From Collinsella sp. (GTDB lineage Bacteria; Actinomycetota; Coriobacteriia; Coriobacteriales; Coriobacteriaceae): a DNA stretch of 32,152 bases. The DNA is taken from positions 1 to 32,152 of the forward strand of contig JAUMMZ010000055.1 in NCBI GenBank assembly GCA_031296755.1, written 5' to 3'. This document shows positions 1 to 8,282 of this stretch, piece by piece. The notes under the pieces were generated by a model. That model was not told the origin of the DNA, did not search any database, and worked only from the letters and a program-made list of their open reading frames with translations. The translations under genes were made by a program, and so were the position numbers. The stretch's first letter is position 1. Every line of letters begins with the position of its first letter.

Positions 1-111
1 TTCATGGGAAGGCTCGAGGCCTACCTCGTGTACTATCGTGAGGAGCGGATCAAGAAGTCCCTCGGGTGGCTGAGCCCGATGGAGTACCGCAGGAAGCTTG
101 GATACGCCTAG
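1..111 (+). CDS. IS3-family transposase (OrfB), C-terminal end only
   Basis: The reading frame is open from the first base and ends at TAG 109-111. The 36 visible residues contain YYREERIKKSLGWLSPMEYR, the typical C-terminal end of the DDE integrase (OrfB) of IS3-family elements. In that family the protein joins IS ends to target DNA. The catalytic DDE residues lie outside the window, so activity cannot be judged. It differs in sequence from the other IS3-type fragment at 32050-32152, so the two are not copies of one element. Confidence 0.85.
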   Translation, partial: FMGRLEAYLVYYREERIKKSLGWLSPMEYRRKLGYA

Positions 112-141
112 GCGCGGTCCAAGAAATCGTCCGCACCCCCA
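112..141 (+). repeat. Possible right terminal inverted repeat of the IS3-type element
   Basis: Directly after the transposase stop lies a segment whose reverse complement begins TGGGGGTGCGG and continues to TTCTTGGAC. This has the position and rough composition of an IS3-family right end (IRR). The matching left end lies outside the window, so neither the boundary nor a target duplication can be confirmed. Confidence 0.35.
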
Positions 142-417
142 TCCTCTTGACGAAACACGCCAGATTCCCGGCGTCAGCTACGAGAATACCCGGGCCAATC
201 AACGGCAGCACCCGATCAGCATTAAGAATATTGGAAGAAGCGAGGGATCGCTCGCATCAATCCTGATCTAGAAGAGACAGTGAATACTGACTCATCCATC
301 CGCAACCGGCGTCATGGCCGTATCGAAATAATCGCCATCCAATCGAAACGAAATTCATATCTCAATGCTAAGTTTGACCACAAAGACTATGAACCAAACG
401 GAAGTTTAAAGCGAAAG
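142..417. other. Intergenic stretch, no supported gene
   Basis: This stretch lies between the IS3 end and the convergent HEPN-type gene. Short open frames are present (for example 280-471 on the plus strand, which runs into the end of the minus-strand gene), but none has a good ribosome-binding site or recognisable protein character. The base composition shifts from GC-rich to AT-rich across it, which fits a junction between mobile DNA and foreign cargo. Confidence 0.5.
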
Positions 418-1818
418 CTATACGCGCGAAGAATTGTTATCAATGACCTCTTCGGCAACACATTTAACTAAAGGAATCTCATAGGAAAGTGCGCGATCGT
501 GCTTAAAAGGAATAAACGCACCGAAAGTTTGTTTTTTACTGTGAACAATCGCATTTCTTACTTTATAAATTCGGGAAGCTATTAATCCAGCTACATTATC
601 GGATTCCCAATCTATAACTGGAGCATCAGATTCAAATTCAACCCCATTGCTCGAATACCACACAGACCAATCGAAACGATAGCGACGTAGGGATTTCATT
701 AGCCGAGGCACATGGACACACGACTCAACCAAGTATTCAAGCTCACGTTTTTCATTTCCAAAACCAAGTTCGCTCTTATGGGATATTTCTTTTTCTAACT
801 TACTAACAATCGAATACAGATGCTGATCGTTGTATGCAAATTCAACCGACTGGAGCTCGTTTCTCAACAATTCGGTCGTCATTTTTCGATAGGCGGAATT
901 AAAGTAAAATTCAATCGAATGATAGAAGGACAAAAACTGCAAATATGGGCTTCTCGAAGACACGCCAAGACAAAAATGATTAACAGCGCTGTCGTCAAAT
1001 TTTACATCCGGAACACAATCAATTTCTAACTTCGCAACAGATAGCCTCCCGTAACTTCCTTTTTCTAAAAACTCATCAAGCGATGAAATTAGCCTCAGTG
1101 GCCTATCTAAACAAGAGATGTACTTAAATTGGAAGGAAGTTGCTCGTTCACGAAGTTGTTTCGCTTTTCTAAACCCTTTGGTAGTTATTCGTAAGGAGAG
1201 AATACCTGTGATTTCAACAAAAGCAGATGTCCAATCATCAACATTATGAGATACGGTTCTTCCACCGGTGGTTGAATGCGATCTCAGGCGTCGCAAAAAA
1301 GGATTTCTGCCTCTGAAAGTATTGCCGTCAAAACAACCTTCATTTAATAACATTAATATAATACAAAAAATATATGTAACGCTCGCCGGACCCATTCTAA
1401 ATTCAGCATCTGCATTTACCGATTTACATGAAATTTGATCTGTAAAATGAGTTGCATATAATCCGGATATATCGACCATGCACTCATAGTTCTTACCATT
1501 TGAAAACCATTCCATACCATGAAAATCACCAATGGCCTCAACCGCTTTATCATATTCGTGTTTCAAGTCGTCGTCATTTATAATAATTGTCTTCTCAAAA
1601 TCCGAAATCTCGGGGTCAAACTCTTCTTCAATTCGATAACTGAGATTTAAATGACATGTCAAATCATCACTGGCGTTATTTGGAGAGCTCTTGATTCCCA
1701 TGATGGAGCAAAATACTTCTTTGAAAGAAACGTAATCGACAATATCCATAAGATACCTCTTAACACTTATATGACACTTGTTCTCAATACTATATCTGTC
1801 AACAATTTTTAATGCCAT
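418..1818 (-). CDS. Hypothetical 466-aa protein with C-terminal HEPN-type motif
   Basis: ATG at 1818 is preceded by AGAAGGA. I do not recognise a named family for the whole protein. The last ~60 residues contain RNAIVHSK (R421, H426), an R-x4-H arrangement typical of HEPN domains, followed by FIPFKHD and a short amphipathic end. HEPN proteins are often RNases or sensors in abortive-infection and toxin systems. No signal peptide or clear membrane segment is seen. The gene is much richer in A+T than the glycan and suf genes and lies among IS remnants, which suggests horizontal acquisition. It has no obvious partner gene. A defence role is inferred only from the motif and context; a structural, non-catalytic HEPN fold is equally possible. 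Confidence 0.7.
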   Translation of the reverse strand: MALKIVDRYSIENKCHISVKRYLMDIVDYVSFKEVFCSIMGIKSSPNNASDDLTCHLNLSYRIEEEFDPEISDFEKTIIINDDDLKHEYDKAVEAIGDFHGMEWFSNGKNYECMVDISGLYATHFTDQISCKSVNADAEFRMGPASVTYIFCIILMLLNEGCFDGNTFRGRNPFLRRLRSHSTTGGRTVSHNVDDWTSAFVEITGILSLRITTKGFRKAKQLRERATSFQFKYISCLDRPLRLISSLDEFLEKGSYGRLSVAKLEIDCVPDVKFDDSAVNHFCLGVSSRSPYLQFLSFYHSIEFYFNSAYRKMTTELLRNELQSVEFAYNDQHLYSIVSKLEKEISHKSELGFGNEKRELEYLVESCVHVPRLMKSLRRYRFDWSVWYSSNGVEFESDAPVIDWESDNVAGLIASRIYKVRNAIVHSKKQTFGAFIPFKHDRALSYEIPLVKCVAEEVIDNNSSRV

Positions 1819-2332
1819 GAATCCTTCTTTTTTGTTTGAGGGAGGAGGTGGTCAATTTGGAGATATTCATTTCCAAACTAATGTACCATCGCGTGGAGTC
1901 GACAGCATTTCCACCAAAGGCGTGATGGGTTTCGTTTGCCGCGAAAATAAGTAAACAGGCGCTCTTAGGAGCGTGGCCCCTACTTCCTCTCAAGGAGAAA
2001 ACATAATAATTGGGACGATTCACAGTCGACAGGCAACTAAGCCGTATCACAATTTGGGGGCACGCATAGGAGTCACCGATATTCTCAAACTAAATATTGC
2101 ATCGATACCTAAGCAGATGAAGTAAATGATCGACTATCGAAAGCAATATACTCCTAGAGTCGGAGCTATGCCCAAATACTTGGCTGGACAAGGCGAAATA
2201 CCGGTATCAACGGAACTCAAGTTGAGTATTTGCTCGCTTGAGCACTGCTGAATATCGCGAAACAGCACCGCCGATATCGCGCCTGGGCACCGGGGCCGAC
2301 ACTGGCCCCGGTGCCTTTTTATCGCTACCGGT
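1819..2332. other. Intergenic stretch of ~510 bases, no supported gene
   Basis: This stretch lies upstream of the HEPN-type gene and must carry its promoter, which I could not assign. An 83-codon minus-strand frame (1799-2050) overlaps the start of the HEPN gene and has no recognisable content. A perfect 13-bp palindrome, ACTCAAGTTGAGT, lies near 2213-2225. A terminator-like hairpin is listed separately at its right end. Confidence 0.5.
2286..2320 (+). terminator. Strong intrinsic terminator (plus direction)
   Basis: GGCACCGGGGCC (2286-2297) and GGCCCCGGTGCC (2304-2315) form a perfect 12-bp stem around a 6-base loop, followed by TTTTT. No plus-strand gene lies just upstream. It may protect the adjacent IS21-type sequence from incoming transcription or be left over from a lost gene. 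Confidence 0.75.
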
Positions 2333-2630
2333 CTATCCGCGGCGCTGCCGCATGTTGGCCTCGCCCATGTCGAACCAGACCGCGCTGTGCACGATCCTGT
2401 CCACAATCGCGTCCGCGTGTACCCCGCCGCCGAGCCTCGGGTGCCAGTCCTTCTTCTTGAACTGGGTGCAGAAGACGGTCGAGGCCGTGCCGCACCTCAG
2501 CTCAATCAGCTCCAGCAGCATCGACCTGAACTCAGTGTCCGGCTTGTCCAGAAGCCACTCGTCGACCACGAGCAGGCCGAACGCGCCGTACTTGCGGACG
2601 AGCTTGCGCTCGACACCCGGTCGGATTAGC
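2333..2630 (-). pseudogene. istB: IS21-family IstB ATPase remnant (C-terminal part)
   Basis: On the minus strand the frame reads from about 2630 through LLVVDEWLLDKPDTEF, STVFCTQFKKKDW and GGGVHADAIVDRIVHSAVWF, and stops at 2333. VVDEWLL is the Walker B/DEWL motif and HADAIVDRIVH the conserved C-terminal helix of IstB, the AAA+ helper of IS21 transposition. The N-terminal half with Walker A is missing, and upstream sequence in this frame no longer looks like IstB. No IstA partner is present. This is a truncated IS21-type remnant. Confidence 0.85.
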
Positions 2631-2659
2631 CTTCCCCACTGGCGCCTCAGTATCCGTTG

Positions 2660-3400
2660 AATCGATCCAAACCACCATACTGGTCATGGACGTGTCCGTA
2701 TCGGGCATACGCGTCTCGACCGCAGCGTTTTGCCCCACAAGCGCTACCACCGGGGTTCCTTCGGCGCCAATAGTCTCGCCCACATAGCCGATCAGCTCCA
2801 AATGATCAGCATCGAGCAAAGCCCGGCCAGCACCCGAGACGACCGGCCATGACGGTAGCGATGTCCATAAACAGGCTTTCCGCGCGAGCGACATAAGAAG
2901 GCCCGCCCTGCAAAACGTATAGATAGGCCATAGCAACAAGCAAAATATAACGACGACGATGGTTTAACAAGACAACAGATATGACCGTTCCGATCCTCAA
3001 TACGAACCAATAAGCCACATGGGAGAATGCGAAATTCACTGTTGACAAGTCTACATACCAGCTAATATAGCAAATAAGAACGCAAATTATAATAAAATCC
3101 ACTAGCAGCCCGTCGATGGGAATCCAAAAGAGCGGCACATAACGCAGGAATCCAAAGACAGAGACAAGAAAAACTATTAGATACAGATGTAGCTTCTGGT
3201 CCAACGCATGCAAAGCCGGAAGTATAAAGGGCAGCAAAAATACAAGCCTTCGATTGAAGCTATCTGTTAAACAGCCTTGTTTATGGAGTATTCGACTTTC
3301 CCCGCAACAAACCAGATTGTTATGGCAGCAAAGCAGCCGACCGTAGTTCTTCCAATTGGATAGAAAAAGATATTGTAGAAAAAACTAATAATACCTCGAC
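2660..3400 (-). pseudogene. Decayed polytopic membrane-protein gene
   Basis: The frame 2806-3237 encodes about four to five hydrophobic helices (for example LYLIVFLVSVFGFL, IDGLLVDFIIICVLICYIS, YILLVAMAYLYVL). Near 2830-2880 its plausible continuation shifts frame to HLELIGYVGETIGAEGTPVVALVGQNAAVETRMP, which runs into the IS21 remnant. Upstream, 3270-3400 holds another hydrophobic frame (ISFFYNIFFYPIG, then TIWFVAGKVEYSINKAV followed by a stop). Several breaks and the IS junction suggest one membrane protein broken by frameshifts and truncated by IS insertion. The product family is not recognised. A polysaccharide-locus membrane protein would fit the neighbourhood but is not shown. The 143-aa frame could still be translated on its own. 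Confidence 0.55.
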
Positions 3401-4504
3401 CTAGAACCGTTCGAGAATTTCCTCGGCATTATCTCGCAGATAAATATCTAGATCCGGCACGGCAAACTGCACGTAGCCCCTCTGTGGTGCCTGAATAACC
3501 TCTCTTTGTAGCAATTTGGCCCTAATAGAGCTGATCTCATTGGTCTTTTTACCCATGCGCCTAGCAATCTCGGCTGATTTGGACTGTTGTTTATCCTCGC
3601 ACATGGCCAAAAGGTATTTGATATCGTTGAGCCCCAGTCCAGAAATCGCGGGCTCGTGAACAACATCGTGAAAACGAGCCTCTGCCAGCGCAATGCCTTC
3701 AGTGACGTCGCGCTCGCTCACAATGGCACTTTTGGCACGATGCAAGTTGGCGCGCTGCCAAATGGAATAACCGACCAGTTGCACCAGATAGGCATAGCCC
3801 TTAGTGGCCTTAGCGGCTCTCGACAGGAGATTGTCCTCTATGGTCAAGCCAGTCGCGACAAAGCTATCGCCCATAGAGAGCGCTACCTCCACCTGGTTGA
3901 TAGGCGCCAGATCTTCGGGGAGGGCACGACGCAAGAACGTAAGCGCCTTGCCGTTAATAAGATCCATAACACCGGCGGGTAAACCGGCAAAGGCAAGTGC
4001 GATATCTACTCTTTCCCCTATCAAAAGCTGAACCGTAGACGCAATGGCACGCATATCGTCAATCGGAGCGTCCTGAACTTCATCGATGGCAATAAAAAGA
4101 CCCTTGGCTGACCTCGCTGCCGAGCTTAGCAACTTTCTAAGACTCGATTCTTTGGGTGCAACATCGACTTTCGCGGAAACAAAGCCGGCGTTTACGCCGA
4201 CCGAAGCATTAGTCGCAAGGGAAGAATCAGCAACCTGATCCCTCAGGTCCAGCAATAGGTTAGGGCCAGCAGAAACAATAGCGGTCTTCCATCCAAGCTC
4301 TCGCGCACGATCCCTAAGATCGCAGAGCAAAACAGTTTTTCCGGAGCCCCTCGGTCCAGCGATGCGCATGAGCCTCGCAGGTGCGCCAATTCCCGCATTC
4401 AAACTCTCGGTAAACTCAAGGGCAATATCATCACGACCAATTATGCGCGGAGGCTCAGCGCCGGCAGTAGGACGAAACGGGTTATGGAATACAGTGGCGC
4501 TCAC
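3401..4504 (-). CDS. AAA-type ATPase with C-terminal winged-helix-like region
   Basis: This 367-aa protein resembles the standalone archaeal/actinobacterial ATP-binding proteins of the STAND/AAA ATPase group. Walker A is GPRGSGKT (50-57), Walker B LFIAIDEVQD (D141, E142), and an arginine-rich sensor-like stretch LRRALPED follows near 195. The C-terminal ~90 residues (GLNDIKYLLAMCEDKQQSKSAEIARRMG onward) look like a winged helix that may bind nucleic acid. The GTG start at 4504 has AGAGG 8 bases upstream and is preferred over an in-frame TTG at 4519. The gene stands alone between the decayed membrane gene and the glycosyltransferase operon. The cellular role is unknown; accessory or mobile-element cargo is likely. 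Confidence 0.75.
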   Translation of the reverse strand: MSATVFHNPFRPTAGAEPPRIIGRDDIALEFTESLNAGIGAPARLMRIAGPRGSGKTVLLCDLRDRARELGWKTAIVSAGPNLLLDLRDQVADSSLATNASVGVNAGFVSAKVDVAPKESSLRKLLSSAARSAKGLFIAIDEVQDAPIDDMRAIASTVQLLIGERVDIALAFAGLPAGVMDLINGKALTFLRRALPEDLAPINQVEVALSMGDSFVATGLTIEDNLLSRAAKATKGYAYLVQLVGYSIWQRANLHRAKSAIVSERDVTEGIALAEARFHDVVHEPAISGLGLNDIKYLLAMCEDKQQSKSAEIARRMGKKTNEISSIRAKLLQREVIQAPQRGYVQFAVPDLDIYLRDNAEEILERF

Positions 4505-4574
4505 TTGTTTGCCTCTCAAGACAATCGATTATTGGTCAATCTTAGCTTTAAAAGTTTATCGTAGACTATATCGA

Positions 4575-4603
4575 ATTATATCCAGTTGTATAAGTCTGTA
4601 TAA
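4575..4603 (-). promoter_or_regulatory. Candidate promoter of the AAA ATPase gene, with a 10-bp-spaced repeat
   Basis: On the minus strand TATAAT (4575-4580) lies about 70 bases upstream of the GTG start. The -35 region is poor. On the plus strand GTATAA occurs at 4588-4593 and again at 4598-4603, exactly one helical turn apart, where a regulator could bind. The assignment is tentative. Confidence 0.4.
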
Positions 4604-4715
4604 ACGTATCGCGGAAGTATCGAGCTATCGTGATGCATTGCAGCAAATCGCCTAGACGCTGCTTTCTTCTCAGCTCATATCGAAAGTAAGTTGAGGACTT
4701 CCTAAAACCCATTTT

Positions 4716-7202
4716 CTAAAGCGAGAAATACTCGCTCTCAGCGGATAAGTTCGACCCCAACCATGGATCGCCCGTCAAGAAGAACTCAGGCCAGCGCTGC
4801 ATGAACAGTGCTTGCTCGCGTTTCCAGCGGCGCATCTTTTCCTCGTTGGCCTCTTCCCTGCCGCGCGAGGTGAACTCGTAGTGATACAGCTCGGCATAGG
4901 GCGTAAAGATGGTGCGATAGCCCGCCTCCCACACGCGCAAACAAAAATCTGCATCGTTAAAGCCGACGGCGAATTCCTCGTTGTAGCCTCCGACTTGCTC
5001 AAACACGTCGCGACGGACCATCTGGCAGGCGCCCGTTACGGCGCTAAAGTTGCCCGGACGCACAGCACGGGCAAGGTAGCCCTCACGTTTTGCCGAGAAA
5101 TCCTGGTTGGCATGGGCAAGCGCGCCGCGCACGCCAACCAAAATGCCGGCATGCTGCACCAGATGATCGGCAAAATAGAGCTTGGCGCCCACAACGCCCG
5201 CGTCGGGACGCTGAAGATAGCCCATCATCTCCTCGATAAAGTCGGATGAGATGACTTCAGTGTCATTATTGAGAAGCAGCAGGTAATCGCCCTTGGCATG
5301 CTCAACGCCAAAGTTAATGATCTGGGAGTAATTAAACTCGCCCGGCCACCACTCAACGCGTGCTGCACCCTTGCCACCAGACGCAGCGGCTACGCGCTCC
5401 GGCAGGGTTTCGTAATACGCAAAGGTCTCCTGGTCTTCGCTGTTGTTTTCCACCAAGACGATCTCGTAGTTGGCGTACGTGGCCTTCTGGGCGATCGACA
5501 TCACGCAGGCATCGAGCGTCTCGACGTGGTCCTTGGTGGGAATCACAATGCTCACCAGCGGCGCAGACTCCGGCAGCGCATAGCGCATGCGGTAGACAAA
5601 CGGCGTCTCGGACTCCTCGACCGTTCCGCGAATGCCCAGCGAGTCAAAGTGACGCTGCAGAGCCAGGCGTCCGGCCTCGATAGCATATGGCTTGCTATCG
5701 GCAGAACAGTCGGCGGTAGAGCCAGGGAGCACGCGCCAGTGATACAGCACGTGCGCAACGTGCTCAAAGCGCGCGCCCGCCGCGAGGCAGCGGAGCGTCA
5801 GGCCGTAATCCTGGGCACCCGCAACGTCTTCTGGCGACACGCCAATGCGATCGATGAGCGCCTTCTCCACCATTAGAAAATGAGTAACGCAGTTATGGCT
5901 ATAGAGCAGGTCGACGTTGAGCTGCGTCTTAAAGACCGGCTGGCCCCACTCCCCCGTTTTCTGGAACATGTCCTCGTCGCAGAACAGGACCTGGGGGCGC
6001 TCGCCCTCGGCCGCCTTATTCAGCGCGGAAACATACTGGAATAACGCGTCCGGTTCCAGGATGTCATCGTGGTCCAAGAACGCGATGTAGTCTCCAGTCG
6101 CTTGCTGAATACCCGCGTTGGTGTTGACCACAATGCCGCCGTTACCAGGCAGCTCAACACGACGGACGCGCTCCTCGTTGACGCCCGCCGCAAGATTGGC
6201 AACCGCATCCCATTCGGGCGAGGCGTCCATAAGCAGCAATTCCCAGTTGTCATAGCTTTGGGCGAGCACCGAGTCCAGCAGCTCGCGCAGGTAGACCCGA
6301 TCGGTCTTGTAGCACGGCACCACAATGCTCACGAGCGGTCTATAGGCAAAGGCCGCCGAAGCGACACGCTGGCACGCTAAATCGCCCGGCTTTGCGCGAT
6401 GTCGCTCAAACCAACGTCGATAAGCTGCGTCGTCTGCACGCGCGTCCTTCATGCGGTTCCAACTGTCATCGACCATGCCGTTGTACAGGCGACCATCCAT
6501 GGCGCAAAACCCGCTCTGGATCTGCTCTGTGGGGTCGCTCACAATCGCGACAAAATCTCGTATATCCTGAGGCATCTCAACACTCAGATACGTTTTATTG
6601 ACGCGGCATCCGTTCTGCTGCGGCACATCGACCTGCGATTCAAACACATGCACGGTGACATCGATGGCATTCATATGCGCATCGAAGATCTGGAGCTCAG
6701 GCGCGCACTGGAGGTCTCCCGCCCAAGTAACCTCATAGCGCCACACCGCGCCGGCGTCTGCCGGCAAATAGCGAGTGGCATCGATCTCGTAGAAACCGCA
6801 GTGTTCGCCACGCTGAGCATCGCGGATAAGCGCGCACAGCGCAGGCTTTGCTTTGTAGTTAACCTTGGATTCCAGCTTGGCCACGCGGCTATCGAGGCGA
6901 ATGGAGCCCAACCTTTGGCCACCGGATGCAAAAACGACATCCATCGACGAGCCATCCAAAAACGGAAGCACCAAGACGGCGAGCTCGCGCTCGTAATCGG
7001 AAACGGAAGGACAAAGCGCCAGCACACGGCCATGATCGACCGGGAGCACCAGCGACGGCACACAAGAACCGCTCGTCGTCGCATGGGCAAACGCCTGAGA
7101 GCCCTCCCGCTCAATAAGCGCGGCGACATCCTGACCGGCAAAACGAAGCAGCACAAACAGACGGCCCTGACTGCGGCAAAGCGCCAAACGCTTGATACTC
7201 AT
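4716..7202 (-). CDS. Large glycosyltransferase with two GT2 domains
   Basis: This 828-aa protein has an N-terminal ~280-residue part without recognised motifs (probably beta-rich). A first GT-A/GT2 domain begins PLVSIVVPCYKTDRVYLREL (~288-500) with FLDHDD as the DxD-type metal site. A second GT2 domain begins PLVSIVIPTKDHVETLDAC (~550-790) with LLLNNDTEV and the acceptor-side GFNDADFCLRVWEAGYR. It should transfer two sugars, or repeat units, onto a cell-surface glycan in the cytoplasm. It is the last gene of the five-gene operon: ATG 7202 directly abuts the upstream stop codon (7203-7205), implying translational coupling. The exact polymer and sugars cannot be read from sequence. Confidence 0.88.
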   Translation of the reverse strand: MSIKRLALCRSQGRLFVLLRFAGQDVAALIEREGSQAFAHATTSGSCVPSLVLPVDHGRVLALCPSVSDYERELAVLVLPFLDGSSMDVVFASGGQRLGSIRLDSRVAKLESKVNYKAKPALCALIRDAQRGEHCGFYEIDATRYLPADAGAVWRYEVTWAGDLQCAPELQIFDAHMNAIDVTVHVFESQVDVPQQNGCRVNKTYLSVEMPQDIRDFVAIVSDPTEQIQSGFCAMDGRLYNGMVDDSWNRMKDARADDAAYRRWFERHRAKPGDLACQRVASAAFAYRPLVSIVVPCYKTDRVYLRELLDSVLAQSYDNWELLLMDASPEWDAVANLAAGVNEERVRRVELPGNGGIVVNTNAGIQQATGDYIAFLDHDDILEPDALFQYVSALNKAAEGERPQVLFCDEDMFQKTGEWGQPVFKTQLNVDLLYSHNCVTHFLMVEKALIDRIGVSPEDVAGAQDYGLTLRCLAAGARFEHVAHVLYHWRVLPGSTADCSADSKPYAIEAGRLALQRHFDSLGIRGTVEESETPFVYRMRYALPESAPLVSIVIPTKDHVETLDACVMSIAQKATYANYEIVLVENNSEDQETFAYYETLPERVAAASGGKGAARVEWWPGEFNYSQIINFGVEHAKGDYLLLLNNDTEVISSDFIEEMMGYLQRPDAGVVGAKLYFADHLVQHAGILVGVRGALAHANQDFSAKREGYLARAVRPGNFSAVTGACQMVRRDVFEQVGGYNEEFAVGFNDADFCLRVWEAGYRTIFTPYAELYHYEFTSRGREEANEEKMRRWKREQALFMQRWPEFFLTGDPWLGSNLSAESEYFSL

Positions 7203-8270
7203 CTACACTTCTCGCTTTCCCAGGGCGTTCGCTGCCATGCGTTTGCAGGCACCCAGGCGCCCAAACCTCAAGACGTCGTAATCGAACATGAGCTTTTTGC
7301 ACTCACGGGCATTGGGGGCCTTGCTGATAAGCGCCGCACGCACCATAGCAGCAACAGAAGGAGCGCATTGTGCGAGCGCAGCATCGCTGCCCACGGCAGA
7401 ACCGGCAAGCGCCGTGGCAACGGCAGCAAACACCTTGCCGCAGTCCGTACCCAACAGCCTGAGCGCATCGTACAGCACCAGATCGCATAGAAAGCACGCC
7501 AGGTCATCGGCATGCTGGACATCGAGACCGTCGCGCTGCCAGTCAGCCAGCACCGCGGAGTAAATCTTCACGTGCTCCAGCAGGCGCGTCTCGTCGTCAT
7601 AGCGCATGGTGTCCATGAGCGAGCCTTTGCGCGCCACGCGGTAGTCATACAGCTTGTTCGAGATAAGCGCGGTCTTGTGCGAACGACCGTACACAGCAAA
7701 ATCGAAGACCTGGTCCTCGCCATACTTAACGGTTTCGTCAAACACGATCCCGTTGCCCAGCAAAAACTCACGTTTGCAGGCGGTGCGCCATGCAAAGGGG
7801 CGAGATGCTTCCTTAAACAGCAGGTCAGAGCTATAGCCTTCAAACGACACATCGCGCGGGCTCAGCACATAGTTAAGCCACGGATACCCCGCCTCCAGCG
7901 GATACGGATTCGCGCCAAAGGTCAAAACGTCGCAGTCCTCGCGCTCAAAGGCATCTACGATCACACGGCACGCATCGGGCGTAAATCGGTCGTCGGAATC
8001 CAAGAACGCGACGATAGGCGCCGTGGACGCAGCGATACCCGCATTGCGCGCGCTCGACAGGCCGCCGTTCTCCTTATCGACCAGCGTAAAGCGCGCGTCC
8101 TTTTCGCAATAGGTAGCCGCAATATCGCGCGAACCGTCCGGCGAGCCATCGTTGACCAGCACGCCTTCCCAATCGGGCATGTCCTGTGCAAGCAGGGAGT
8201 CCAGGCACCAGGCCAGGCACTCCTCCACGTTATAGATGGGAACGACAACGGAAATCTTGGGGGTAGCCAT
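7203..8270 (-). CDS. GT2 glycosyltransferase (first member of duplicated pair type A)
   Basis: A single N-terminal GT-A domain begins ISVVVPIYNVEECLAWCLDSLL and has VNDGSPDGS, GGLSSARNAGI and the DxD site FLDSDD. The C-terminal half (about 200-355) is helical and shares its layout with the gene at 9476-10516. ATG 8270 is preferred because AGGAG lies 9 bases upstream; GTG at 8276 is only 3 bases from that site. The ribosome-binding site overlaps the stop region of the upstream gene (TAG 8283-8285), so the two are coupled. It probably adds one sugar to a surface polysaccharide precursor. Confidence 0.87.
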   Translation of the reverse strand: MATPKISVVVPIYNVEECLAWCLDSLLAQDMPDWEGVLVNDGSPDGSRDIAATYCEKDARFTLVDKENGGLSSARNAGIAASTAPIVAFLDSDDRFTPDACRVIVDAFEREDCDVLTFGANPYPLEAGYPWLNYVLSPRDVSFEGYSSDLLFKEASRPFAWRTACKREFLLGNGIVFDETVKYGEDQVFDFAVYGRSHKTALISNKLYDYRVARKGSLMDTMRYDDETRLLEHVKIYSAVLADWQRDGLDVQHADDLACFLCDLVLYDALRLLGTDCGKVFAAVATALAGSAVGSDAALAQCAPSVAAMVRAALISKAPNARECKKLMFDYDVLRFGRLGACKRMAANALGKREV

Positions 8271-8282
8271 AGTCACTCGCTC

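Noticed and set aside
1799..2050. An 83-codon minus-strand frame upstream of the HEPN-type gene
   Set aside because: It overlaps the HEPN gene start, lacks a convincing ribosome-binding site and has no recognisable content.
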